Source of the DNA: Solirubrobacteraceae bacterium
GTDB lineage: Bacteria > Actinomycetota > Thermoleophilia > Solirubrobacterales > Solirubrobacteraceae
Direction: 5' to 3'
DNA: 64,000 nt
NCBI GenBank assembly: GCA_023230855.1
Contig: JALNWQ010000002.1
Location: 1-64,000 of the forward strand
A program made the position numbers and the translations under genes. Every line of letters starts with the position of its first letter. Position 1 is the first letter of the stretch. Under the pieces are notes generated by a model. It did not search any database. It saw only the letters and a list, made by a program, of their open reading frames with translations, and was not told where the DNA came from. Shown here in pieces: positions 43,319-51,741 of the stretch.

Positions 43319-44725
43319 TCAGCTCCGGCGGGCGGACGCGACGGTCTCGCGGGCCGCGGTCACCGACTCCGCGAGCGACTCGGCGAGCCGGCCGAGCTGC
43401 TCGGCGGTCTGGGCGACCTGCTCGGACACCCCGGTGAGCTCCTGCGCGGAGCGCGACACCGTGTCGACGCCCTCGGTGATCTCGCCGAGCGCCGACGCGG
43501 TCGTGTTGACCGCCCCGCCGATCGCGCCGAAGCTGCTGCGCGTCTCGTCGGCCTGCTCGGCGACGGTGCCGACCCGGTCGGTCGTCGACGCCACCGCGGT
43601 CGACACCGCGCCGATCGCGTCGATCGAGTTCTTGTTCAGCGCGGTGATGTCCTGCAGCGCCTCGCGGGTGCGGTCGGCGAGCTTGCGGACCTCGTCCGCG
43701 ACGACCGCGAACCCGCGGCCGTGCTCGTTGGCGCGCGCCGCCTCGATCGCCGCGTTGAGCGCCAGCAGGTTGGTCTGGTCGGCGATCTGGCGGATCCCGC
43801 CGACGATCTCGGTGATCTCCTCGGACTGCGTGGCGAGCGCCCCGAGCTGCGCGGAGATCTCGTCGACCGACGCGCGCATGTCGGTGACGGCCTGCTCGGT
43901 CCCGCCGACGACCTCGTCGCCACTGCGGGCCAGCTCGACGCCCTGCGACATGAGGTCGTTGGCCCCGGTGGCCTTCTCGGCGATGTCGGTCGAGATCCCC
44001 GACAGCTCCGCGGCGGACGCGTGCGACTCCTCGGCCGCCGCGGCGAGCATCTCCGACACCGTCGAGATCTCGCGCTGCTGCTCCGCCAGCCGCTCGGTCT
44101 GCGCCTCGAGCTGCTCGACGAGCTGCACGGTCTTGTCGCGCTCGTCGATGAACACCTGGGTGACGACCGAGATGTCGGCGGTGACGACCTTGCGGTACGC
44201 CATCATCGTCCGCGCGAACCGCTCCGGATCGTCGCCGATCTGCTGCAGCATCCACGGGATGACGACCCGGTCGATCCGGAGGATCGCCCCGATGTAGGAC
44301 ATGATCGGCAGATCGATCCGGTCGTGGACGACGCCGATCCGGACGATCCCGTTCATCCGCGCGTCGTCGAAGCGGCCGCTGAAGACCGACTCGAAGTACA
44401 CGACGAGCGTCTGGCCCAGCCGCTCGACGCTCGAGTTGCGCTCGATGATCTCCTTGAGCTCCGGCTGCTGGAGGATGTGGTCGTAGAACGACACGCGCAC
44501 CGCCTGGGCGAGGTCCGCGACGCCGTCGAGCGAGCTGAGCAGGCGCAGGTCCTCGTCGTTGATGAGGGTGAACGCCGCGAGCGCGTTCCAGCGCGGGTCG
44601 CTGACGGTCGCCTGCCGGCCGGCGGTGTCGATGTCCACCGGCTCGCGAGTCGTGACGGGAACGGTCGGGGACGCGGTGGCGTAGCCGTTCTCGCGGCCTG
44701 CGCCGTTGCGGGTCATGGTGCGCAC
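43319..44725 (-). CDS. Globin-coupled chemoreceptor (HemAT-like aerotaxis transducer)
   Basis: The 468-residue product has no membrane helix. Residues about 45-200 form a sensor globin, with the proximal heme His134 in RIGVVHDRIDLPIMSYIGA. A long coiled coil with the receptor tip QTNLLALNAAIEAARANEHG follows. Such proteins sense oxygen and signal through CheA/CheW. The GTG start at 44725 follows GGAGAG by 5 nt; ATG 44716 is the alternative. It has its own sigma-28 promoter and leads the fliJ-to-flbD gene string. Confidence 0.92.
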   Translation of the reverse strand: MRTMTRNGAGRENGYATASPTVPVTTREPVDIDTAGRQATVSDPRWNALAAFTLINDEDLRLLSSLDGVADLAQAVRVSFYDHILQQPELKEIIERNSSVERLGQTLVVYFESVFSGRFDDARMNGIVRIGVVHDRIDLPIMSYIGAILRIDRVVIPWMLQQIGDDPERFARTMMAYRKVVTADISVVTQVFIDERDKTVQLVEQLEAQTERLAEQQREISTVSEMLAAAAEESHASAAELSGISTDIAEKATGANDLMSQGVELARSGDEVVGGTEQAVTDMRASVDEISAQLGALATQSEEITEIVGGIRQIADQTNLLALNAAIEAARANEHGRGFAVVADEVRKLADRTREALQDITALNKNSIDAIGAVSTAVASTTDRVGTVAEQADETRSSFGAIGGAVNTTASALGEITEGVDTVSRSAQELTGVSEQVAQTAEQLGRLAESLAESVTAARETVASARRS

Positions 44726-44803
44726 GGATGCTCTCCTCGGTCGCCGGATCGGGCGGATCGGGTCGGTCGTGACGGACCGGTCGCCGTCAACGTGTCGCGC
44801 CCG

Positions 44804-44830
44804 TCATCGGCGGGCCGCACCGGTTCTTGA
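44804..44830 (-). promoter_or_regulatory. Sigma-28 type promoter of the globin-coupled receptor
   Basis: Minus strand TCAAGA, 13 nt, GCCGATGA. The predicted leader is about 70 nt. No other promoter is seen before fliJ, so it may also serve the hook genes downstream. Confidence 0.65.
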
Positions 44831-44961
44831 CGTCCCCCTCGCACACCCGTCCGGTCGGCGATCCACCGCTCCGACGGTGAACGCCGTGTGACCGAGCCGT
44901 GTCCAACCCGATAACGCCTCTGGGCACCGCTCGACGGCGCGCATAGCGTCGCCCGCCGACC

Positions 44962-47900
44962 ATGACCCGCCGTCACGCCTCCCCGTCCTCCACGTCACGT
45001 CGCCGGACCCCCGCGCTGCTGGCGACCGCGACGGCCGCCGCCGCGCTCGCCGCCGCGCCGACCGCCGCCGGCGCGACGCTCGACCTGACGCACGGCGAGC
45101 GGTTCGGCGACGCGCCCAACGAGATCGTCGACGTGTCGCAGGACGGCCGGTTCCTCGTCGCCACCCAGGGCAAGGGCATCGTCCGCTACGACCTGTCGGA
45201 CCTGGACGCGCCGAAGCGCACGCGCGTCGTCGACCTCGACGACCCGGCGATCGGCGTCGACCTGGGGAACGGGACCGGCGACGAGCTCGAGCTGGAGAAC
45301 CCCGACCCGGCGGCCTTCGGCGTCGCCGTCGCGAACGCCGAGCCGGGCCCGACGTCGGTGGCGATCGTCCGCGACGAGTTCGTCATCGCCCCGTTCAACG
45401 CGAAGAACGACAACGTCGACCCCGCCGACGACGAGGTCTACGACCCGGCCACCGACGCGACCGTCGACCCGGTCGACGGATTCGTCATCCTCCGCGCCGA
45501 CGACCTGAGCCACGTCCGCACCGTCCTCTTCGACGACGCGGACCCGGTCACCGGGATCGCCGGCGCCCCCACCGGCACGCCCGGCCAGGACGCGCTCCTG
45601 GAGGTCCCCGACTCGGTCGCCGTGAGCCCCGACGGCACCGGCATGGTCATCGCCGTCGAGAACGACCGCGAGTTCGGCCAGCCGGTCACCGCCGCCAACC
45701 CGTCGCCGGGCGGCGTGCCCGGCTTCGTCCGCGGGGACCTGTCCGACGCCGACCCGGCGAACTGGACGTTCGACCTCGTCGCGCTCCCACCGGCGTTCCT
45801 CGCCGCCGAGGGCGAGCAGGCCCAGCCGGAGTTCGTCGACGTCAACGACGCCGGCGACGTCGTCGGGTCGATCCAGGAGGCCAACCGGATCGCGATCTTC
45901 AACCTCCACACGCACCCGATCGCGACGCCCCTGGCCGACGGCGACCTGAAGGACGTCGGCAGCTCGACGTTCGGCGCCGACGTGCAGGACGACAGCGACG
46001 AGGGCGACTTCCCGATCCGGTTCGACTTCCTCACGCAGATCACCCGCGAGCGCCAGCCCGACACCGTCAAGTGGGTGGCCGGCGGCACGCTCGTCGCCCT
46101 CGCCAACGAGGGCGAGGACGGGAACGTCGGCGGCACCCGCGACTTCTCGATCCACGACCCCGCCGACGGGTCGGTCGTGTCCCACATCGGCACCGCGTTC
46201 GAGCGGGCCGCCGCCGACCACGGGTTCCTCGGCGACGAGCGCAACGCGCCCGGCGACAAGGGCTCCGAGCCCGAGGGCATGGACGTCGTGACGATCGACG
46301 GCAAGGAGTACCTGCTCGTCCTCGGCGAGCGCAGCGAGTCGCTGTCGACGTGGGACATCACCTTCCCGCGGTCGCCGCGCCTCATCAGCCACGTGCCCAC
46401 CGGCGAGGCGCCCGAGGGGATCAAGGCCCACGCCGGCCGCCGGTTCGTCGTCGTCGCCAACGAGGACACGGTCAACACGCAGGGCGACATCGCGTTCTTC
46501 ACCCTCCACCGGTTCGTCGACCCGTCGACGCTCCCCGCCGACCGGCTCATCCCGCGCGGCACGAGCACCCCGTACTTCGACGTCCGCGGCCTCGGCGCAG
46601 GCCTCGACGCCGACACGCTGGACACCGTCGACGCGACCGTCCCCGCCCGGATCCTGCGGGTGACGCTCGGCGGGCGCGGCTACGCGCCGCTGAGCCAGGT
46701 CGTCCCGGTCACGGGCACGACCCCCGGCGGGGTCGACCTGTCGACGCAGATCCTCCAGGACGTCGCCCCCGCGCCCGGCGGCGGCTGGTGGGTCGTCGGC
46801 GGCGGGAACGGGTTCGAGCTCGCGCGCCTCGACGCGACCGGCGCGCTCGTGCAGGCGCACGACGTGCCGAACGACCAGGAGCCCTCGGGCGTCGTCGTGA
46901 GCCCCGACGGCGCGACGGTCTGGGTGTCGGTCGGCGGCACCGGCGGCACGGCCGGCCGGCGCCTGCACCGGCTCGACGTCGCGACCGGGACGTTCACGTC
47001 GATCGACGACGTCGTCGCGGCCGGGTCGTCGGATCGCATCCTCGACCTGGCGCTCGCCGGCGACGGGGACCTGCTGACCGTCCGCGCCAACCCGAACAAG
47101 AACATCTCGACCGCCACCGTCGAGCGCCTGTCGCCGTCGGCCGACGGCACGACGATCACCGGCCGCCGGACGCTGGCGACGATCCCGGTGTCGGCGAGCC
47201 GGTCCGGCACCGACATGACGTCGCTCGCGCTGCGGCCCGGCGGCGAGCTGTGGGCGGCGAGCGGATCGCGCGACGGCGGCGGCCACATCGGCCACGCCGA
47301 CCTGCGCCGGCTCGTGACCCTGCCCGCCCCGACGAACCGCAGCCGGCCCCGGCTCACCGGCGACGCGGTCGTCGGCCGGACGCTGACCTGCACCGACGGC
47401 ACGTGGGACGACGCGACGTCGTTCACCCGTCAGTGGCTCCGCGACGGCGAGGCCATCGCCGGCGCGACCGACGCCACGTACACGCTGACCGCCGCCGATC
47501 AGGGCCGGCGCGTCACCTGCGCCGTCCTCGCCGCCGGCGACGACGCGCTCCAGGTCGCCGCGTCGCGCGCCGCGATCGCGGTGCCCGCGGCGCAGGACGG
47601 GCAGGACGGGCAGGACGGCGCGCCCGGGCAGGACGGGCAGGACGGCGCCACCGGTCCGCAGGGCGACGCCGGCGCGGCGGGACCTCAGGGCGCCACGGGC
47701 GCGACGGGCGCCGTCGGCCCCGCCGGGCCGGTCGGGCCGCAGGGACCGGGCGGCCCCGCCGGGCCCCAGGGACCCGCCGGACCGCAGGGCCCGGCCGGCC
47801 GGGACGGCACGTTCACGTTCTCGGCCAAGCGCGCCGCCACCACCCGGGTGCGCCGCGGGCGGCTCGTGCGGATCTCCTTCACGGCCCGTAACGGCACGAC

Positions 47901-48129
47901 CGCTCGCGTCGCGCGCTCCACGGCGCGCGTCACGGCGCCCAAGCGGCTGAAGGCCTCGGGCCGGCGCAACCTCAAGCTCGCGGCGCTCCGGGCCGGGCAG
48001 GCCCGCACGCTCACCGCGCGGCTGCGGATCGGCCGCAAGGCCCGCCTGGGCACGCACACGGTCAAGGTCCGCCTGAAGGTCGGCGGCCGGACCGTCACGC
48101 GCAGCGTCAAGCTGCGGGTCGTGCGGTAG
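44962..48129 (+). CDS. Large secreted protein with beta-propeller-like, Ig-like and collagen-like regions
   Basis: The 1,055-residue product has a signal peptide (about 1-38, ending APTAAGA). Residues about 40-780 resemble 'choice-of-anchor I'/propeller-type secreted proteins with VDVSQDGRFLVATQGKGIVRYDLSDLDAPKR and PSGVVVSPDGATVWVSV. An Ig-like domain follows (RSRPRLTGDAVVGRTLTCTDG, about 795-870). A collagen-like G-x-y segment (about 880-948) and a basic Ala/Arg-rich tail close the protein. No anchor is seen. It is probably a cell-surface or matrix protein; the function is unknown. Confidence 0.85.
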   Translation: MTRRHASPSSTSRRRTPALLATATAAAALAAAPTAAGATLDLTHGERFGDAPNEIVDVSQDGRFLVATQGKGIVRYDLSDLDAPKRTRVVDLDDPAIGVDLGNGTGDELELENPDPAAFGVAVANAEPGPTSVAIVRDEFVIAPFNAKNDNVDPADDEVYDPATDATVDPVDGFVILRADDLSHVRTVLFDDADPVTGIAGAPTGTPGQDALLEVPDSVAVSPDGTGMVIAVENDREFGQPVTAANPSPGGVPGFVRGDLSDADPANWTFDLVALPPAFLAAEGEQAQPEFVDVNDAGDVVGSIQEANRIAIFNLHTHPIATPLADGDLKDVGSSTFGADVQDDSDEGDFPIRFDFLTQITRERQPDTVKWVAGGTLVALANEGEDGNVGGTRDFSIHDPADGSVVSHIGTAFERAAADHGFLGDERNAPGDKGSEPEGMDVVTIDGKEYLLVLGERSESLSTWDITFPRSPRLISHVPTGEAPEGIKAHAGRRFVVVANEDTVNTQGDIAFFTLHRFVDPSTLPADRLIPRGTSTPYFDVRGLGAGLDADTLDTVDATVPARILRVTLGGRGYAPLSQVVPVTGTTPGGVDLSTQILQDVAPAPGGGWWVVGGGNGFELARLDATGALVQAHDVPNDQEPSGVVVSPDGATVWVSVGGTGGTAGRRLHRLDVATGTFTSIDDVVAAGSSDRILDLALAGDGDLLTVRANPNKNISTATVERLSPSADGTTITGRRTLATIPVSASRSGTDMTSLALRPGGELWAASGSRDGGGHIGHADLRRLVTLPAPTNRSRPRLTGDAVVGRTLTCTDGTWDDATSFTRQWLRDGEAIAGATDATYTLTAADQGRRVTCAVLAAGDDALQVAASRAAIAVPAAQDGQDGQDGAPGQDGQDGATGPQGDAGAAGPQGATGATGAVGPAGPVGPQGPGGPAGPQGPAGPQGPAGRDGTFTFSAKRAATTRVRRGRLVRISFTARNGTTARVARSTARVTAPKRLKASGRRNLKLAALRAGQARTLTARLRIGRKARLGTHTVKVRLKVGGRTVTRSVKLRVVR

Positions 48130-48361
48130 CCGCGTCGGTCCGGCGGGGGCGCCTGCGATCGCCGCGCCTCCCGCGGCATCATCAGCAGCGACCGCGCCGT
48201 GCGCCGACGCCAACCTCGAGTACGCGCCCGGCAAGGGCCTCGAGAACCGCGTCCGCGCCGCCGTCCTCTGCATCACGAACGTCGAGCGGACCGCCCGCGA
48301 CCTGCCGGCGTTCACCCACGACGCCCAGCTCGAGACCGCCGCCCAGTGGCACTCGTCCGAC

Positions 48362-49126
48362 ATGGCCCGCCTGCGGTTCTGCAGCCACTACGCGCCCGCG
48401 AGCGCCGGGCACGGCGTCTCGTTCGCCGACCGCGCCCAGCGCGCCGGTTACACCGCGGTCGCGGGCTGGGCGCACCCGGTCCTGGCGGAGAACATCTACG
48501 AGACCCCGGAAACGCCGTACAAGGTCGTCGAGGGCTTCATGAAGAGCATCGGCCACTGCCAGAACATCCTCAACGAGCGGGTGACCCAGCTCGGCGTCGG
48601 AGTCGCGTGGGGCAAGGCGTCGAACAAGACGTCGAAGCAGGAGCACCCGTACTGGACGCAGCTCTTCGGCAACCGCGATCCCGAGACGGCGCCGGAGTGG
48701 GCGACGAACCCGGGCTTCGCCGCCTGCCCGCACAAGGTGATGGTGCACCCCGCCCCGGTCAAGGAGGCCAAGCCCGCGGATGACGGCGCGGCGGTGAAGG
48801 CCCCGACCGGCACCGCCAAGGTGGCCGTCGTGGACGGCAAGAAGCAGGTCGCCGTCCAGGGCTCCGCCCCGGGGCTCAAGTCCGTCCGGGTGACCGAGGG
48901 TCGCGTGAAGGCCGTCCAGGTCCGCGTGAACGTCAACGGCAGGCGCGTGATCCGCACCCGGCAGGTCTTCACGCCCGGCAAGTCCGTCGTCGTGCGGGTC
49001 AAGCCCGCGACGCAGACCTACGCGGCCGTCGTCCGCGTGCCCCCGCCGGCGAAGGGCCGCCCGGTCATCCGCATCTCGAACACCAAGGCCCAGGTCTCGC
49101 GCCGGATCCCGATCCGCACGCGGTAG
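48362..49126 (+). CDS. CAP/SCP-domain secreted protein, 5' end unresolved
   Basis: From ATG 48362 the frame gives 254 residues with CAP motifs: HSSDMARLRFCSHYAP (just upstream and across the ATG), LAENIYETP and GHCQNILNERVTQLGVGVAWG. A Lys/Val-rich beta tail follows. CAP homology clearly starts earlier, near 48,200 (CADANLEYAPGKGLENRVRAAVL and on), in the same frame. That upstream stretch, back to a stop at 48074, has no ATG, GTG or TTG. It also shows an Ala/Pro-rich signal-peptide end. So the start was lost, is non-standard (an ATC at 48158), or a base is missing. Confidence 0.7.
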   Translation: MARLRFCSHYAPASAGHGVSFADRAQRAGYTAVAGWAHPVLAENIYETPETPYKVVEGFMKSIGHCQNILNERVTQLGVGVAWGKASNKTSKQEHPYWTQLFGNRDPETAPEWATNPGFAACPHKVMVHPAPVKEAKPADDGAAVKAPTGTAKVAVVDGKKQVAVQGSAPGLKSVRVTEGRVKAVQVRVNVNGRRVIRTRQVFTPGKSVVVRVKPATQTYAAVVRVPPPAKGRPVIRISNTKAQVSRRIPIRTR

Positions 49127-49325
49127 CGCGACAGGGTCCGGCCGCCCGGCGTGCCGATCGGAGGGCCGGCTGGCGACTGGCCGCCGGTCGCGGGGCGGTC
49201 CGGGGGTCGACGGCGGTCCGGGTCGACGGCGGTCCGGGTCGACGGGCGGTCCGGGTCGGGGCGTGCCGGTCGACGGACCAGGTGGGCGTGCGGCGTCACC
49301 GGGGTGATGACGCTCGTGCAGGGCG

Positions 49326-49445
49326 ACGCTGACGTGGATCACCCGCATCCGCGAAAGCAGGTCATCCACCTCACCGTCGATGAACGTCGCCCAGGTGGAG
49401 CACCCCGCAACAGGACGTCGGGTCATCCACCTGAGCGTCGCCCGA
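49326..49445. repeat. Two tandem imperfect inverted repeats
   Basis: Unit 1 pairs GTGGATCACC (49334-49343) with GGTCATCCAC (49360-49369), one mismatch. Unit 2 pairs AGGTGGAGCACC (49393-49404) with GGTCATCCACCT (49421-49432), two mismatches. Both loops are 16 nt but differ in sequence. The flanks also match (CGACGCTGA, CGTCGCCCA). They lie between convergent genes and could be a bidirectional terminator or paired operator sites. Confidence 0.6.
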
Positions 49446-49456
49446 GCCCCACGCGA

Positions 49457-49528
49457 CGCCCACCACGGCGGGCGCCACCGCCGGGATTCGCCGCCCCGGC
49501 CCGCCCACCACGGCGGGCGCCACCGCCG
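49457..49528. repeat. 27-bp direct repeat, two copies 45 bp apart
   Basis: Positions 49457-49483 and 49502-49528 are identical (start CGCCCACCACGGCGGG). The 18-bp spacer is similar in composition. They follow the tandem hairpins. Two copies and no conserved spacer length argue against CRISPR. Confidence 0.65.
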
Positions 49529-49555
49529 CGCTTCGCCGACCCGCCCGCCCCGCCC

Positions 49556-49610
49556 TACGCGACGCCCGCCCCGCTACGCGACGCCCGCCCCGCCCTACGC
49601 GACGCCCGCC
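49556..49610. repeat. Short tandem repeat at the end of fliI
   Basis: TACGCGACGCCCGCC recurs three times, starting at 49556, 49575 and 49596. The fliI stop codon (49595-49597) falls in the third unit, so copy-number change could alter the fliI C-terminus. Confidence 0.6.
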
Positions 49611-51127
49611 ACGGCCGGCACCGCCGCAGGGCCACCGGGCGCGCCGGGGCCACCGGGGCCAACCGCGGACGCCGCGACGCCCACCGCCCCCGGAACACCG
49701 CCCGATCCGGCCGCGGTCCCGTCATCCGTCCCCTCCCCCGCGGTCGGCCCGACGGCGGCGTCGGCGCGGGCCTCCAGGCCCAGCAGCGCGCTCGTCGCGT
49801 CGGCGACGGTGGACGGCTCGTCGGGGGCCTGTCGGAGGAACGCCTCGATCGGGTCGCGCATCGCGATCGCCGCGTCGGTCCGCGGGTCGCTTCCGGCCTG
49901 GTACGCGCCGATCGCGACGAGGTCCTCGCGGGCCCGGTAGTCGGCCATCAGGCCGCGCACCCGGGCGGCGGCCGACCGCTCCTCCGCGGTGGAGATCTCG
50001 CCGGTCAGGCGCGACACGCTCTGCAGCACGTCGATCGCCGGATAGTGGTTGCGGTGCGCCAGGTCGCGGCTCAGCACGACGTGGCCGTCGAGGATCGACC
50101 GGACCGCGTCGGCGACCGGCTCGTTCATGTCGTCGCCGTCGACGAGCACGGTGTACAGGCCGGTGATCGACCCCGACGGCGCGGTGCCCGTGCGCTCCAG
50201 CAGGCGCGGCAGCTCGGCGAACACGCTCGGCGTGTACCCGCGGGTGGCGGGCGGCTCGCCGATCGCCAGGCCGACCTCGCGCTGGGCCATCGCGAACCGC
50301 GTCACCGAGTCCATCATGAGGACGACGTCCTTGCCCTCGTCGCGGAAGTGCTCCGCGATCGCCGTCGCCGTGTACGCGGCGCGCAGCCGCACGAGCGCCG
50401 GCTGGTCCGACGTGGCGCAGACGACGACCGACCGCTCCAGCGCGTCGCCGAGGTCACGCTCGACGAACTCGCGCACCTCGCGGCCACGCTCGCCGACGAG
50501 CGCGATGACGTTGACGTCGGCGGTCGTCGACCGGGCGATCATGCCCATGAGCGACGACTTGCCGACGCCCGACCCGGCGAAGATCCCCAGCCGCTGCCCG
50601 CGCCCGCACGGCACGAGCGCGTCGAGCGCCCGCACCCCCAGGCCGACCTGCTCGGTGATGCGGGGACGGCTCAACGGATCGGGTGGCGCGGCCTGGGTGG
50701 AGCGCAATCCACCGGGCGGGGCGCCCATGCCGTCGAGCGGCGCGCCGAGCCCGTCGAGGACCCGGCCGAGCAGCGCGTCGCCGACCGCCACGCGGAACGG
50801 GTGGCCGGTGGCGGTGACGGTCGTCCCGGGCGCGATGCCGGTGAGCTCCCCCAACGGCATGAGCAGCGTGCGGCCGGCCCGGAACCCGACGACCTCGGCC
50901 GGCACCGCCCCGCCGCCGCCGCGGCGACGCTCGGGGTGGACGTGGCAGAGCTCGCCGACCTCGGCCTTGAGCCCCGTCGCCTCGACGACGAGGCCGATGA
51001 CGTCGGCGACGAGCCCGTTGCGGCGTCCCAGGTCGGCGTCGCGCACGGCCCGGGCGTAGCGACCCAGCCGTCCGGCGCTCGCCCCCGGCTCCTGCGCCGG
51101 GTCGTCCCACGGCAACGGCTCGATCAC
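49595..51127 (-). CDS. fliI: Flagellum-specific ATPase FliI
   Basis: The 510-residue product is an F1-like ATPase with Walker A GIFAGSGVGKSSLMG, Walker B DVVLMMDSVTRFA and the FliI motif GEPPATRGYTPSVFAELPRLLERTG. It drives unfolding of export substrates with FliH and FliJ. GTG start overlapping fliH in GTGA. The last 50 residues are a Gly/Ala/Pro tail that runs into the tandem repeats at the gene end. Confidence 0.95.
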   Translation of the reverse strand: MIEPLPWDDPAQEPGASAGRLGRYARAVRDADLGRRNGLVADVIGLVVEATGLKAEVGELCHVHPERRRGGGGAVPAEVVGFRAGRTLLMPLGELTGIAPGTTVTATGHPFRVAVGDALLGRVLDGLGAPLDGMGAPPGGLRSTQAAPPDPLSRPRITEQVGLGVRALDALVPCGRGQRLGIFAGSGVGKSSLMGMIARSTTADVNVIALVGERGREVREFVERDLGDALERSVVVCATSDQPALVRLRAAYTATAIAEHFRDEGKDVVLMMDSVTRFAMAQREVGLAIGEPPATRGYTPSVFAELPRLLERTGTAPSGSITGLYTVLVDGDDMNEPVADAVRSILDGHVVLSRDLAHRNHYPAIDVLQSVSRLTGEISTAEERSAAARVRGLMADYRAREDLVAIGAYQAGSDPRTDAAIAMRDPIEAFLRQAPDEPSTVADATSALLGLEARADAAVGPTAGEGTDDGTAAGSGGVPGAVGVAASAVGPGGPGAPGGPAAVPAVAGVA

Positions 51128-51741
51128 GACGCGGCCTCGCGCAGCAGGTCGGCCGCCCGGTCGAGCTTCGCCTCCAGCCGGGCGTCGACCTCGCCGTCGG
51201 CGGTCCGGACCAGGGCCCCGCCGCGGCCGACGCGCCGCTCGGCCTGCACGTCGCACTGCTCGATCCCGCCGAGCTCCTCGCGCAGCGCCCCCATCCCCTC
51301 GCGCAGCAGCGGCAGGTCGGCGGGGTTGACGAGGATCGTGATCCGGCGCCGGTCGACGATCCCGCGCAGCGCACCACGGACGACGTCGAGGACGCGCTCC
51401 GGGTCGGCGCGGATCGATGCGGCGACGACCTTCTCCGCCGTCATGAGCGCGAGCTCGACCGCCTCGTGCTCGAGCGACTCGGCGAGCTGCGCCCCGGCGA
51501 GCGACGCCTCCTGCAGCGCCTCGGTGAGCGCCCGGACGGCCGGCTCGAGCTGGGCCAGCGCCTCGGCCCGACCGGCGGCGTGGCCCTCCGCCCAGCCGGC
51601 CTCGCGGGCCTGGGCGCGGATCGCGTCGGCCTCGGCGCGGGCGTCGCCCAGCAGCCGGTCCAGGTCGCGGACGGTCGGCGGCGGCTCCGGCGCCCGCAGC
51701 GCCGGGAACGCGAACTCGGTGGGGCCCCCGGACGCGTGCAT
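51124..51741 (-). CDS. fliH: Flagellar export regulator FliH
   Basis: The 205-residue product has a central Ala/Glu coiled coil with the GxxxG-type segment GWAEGHAAGRAEAL and a C-terminal VQAERRVGRGGALVRTADGEVDARLEAKLDR, typical of FliH/YscL. It regulates FliI. The start overlaps the fliG stop (TGATG). A frame of 879 codons in the same phase spans fliG and is not used. Confidence 0.92.
   Translation of the reverse strand: MHASGGPTEFAFPALRAPEPPPTVRDLDRLLGDARAEADAIRAQAREAGWAEGHAAGRAEALAQLEPAVRALTEALQEASLAGAQLAESLEHEAVELALMTAEKVVAASIRADPERVLDVVRGALRGIVDRRRITILVNPADLPLLREGMGALREELGGIEQCDVQAERRVGRGGALVRTADGEVDARLEAKLDRAADLLREAAS

Larger units (their letters stand above)
49127..49594. other. Repeat-rich gap between convergent genes
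   Basis: The 468-bp gap between the CAP gene and fliI holds no supported gene. It contains GC-rich spacer (49127-49325), two tandem imperfect hairpins (49326-49445) and two families of short direct repeats (49457-49610). Confidence 0.6.

Noticed and set aside
47601..47806. Collagen-like repeats as a possible assembly artefact
   Set aside because: The reading frame stays open and the unit sequence varies, so the repeats look genuine.
49457..49610. Short repeats as a possible CRISPR array
   Set aside because: Only two or three copies, unequal spacing, spacers of repeat-like composition and no cas genes.
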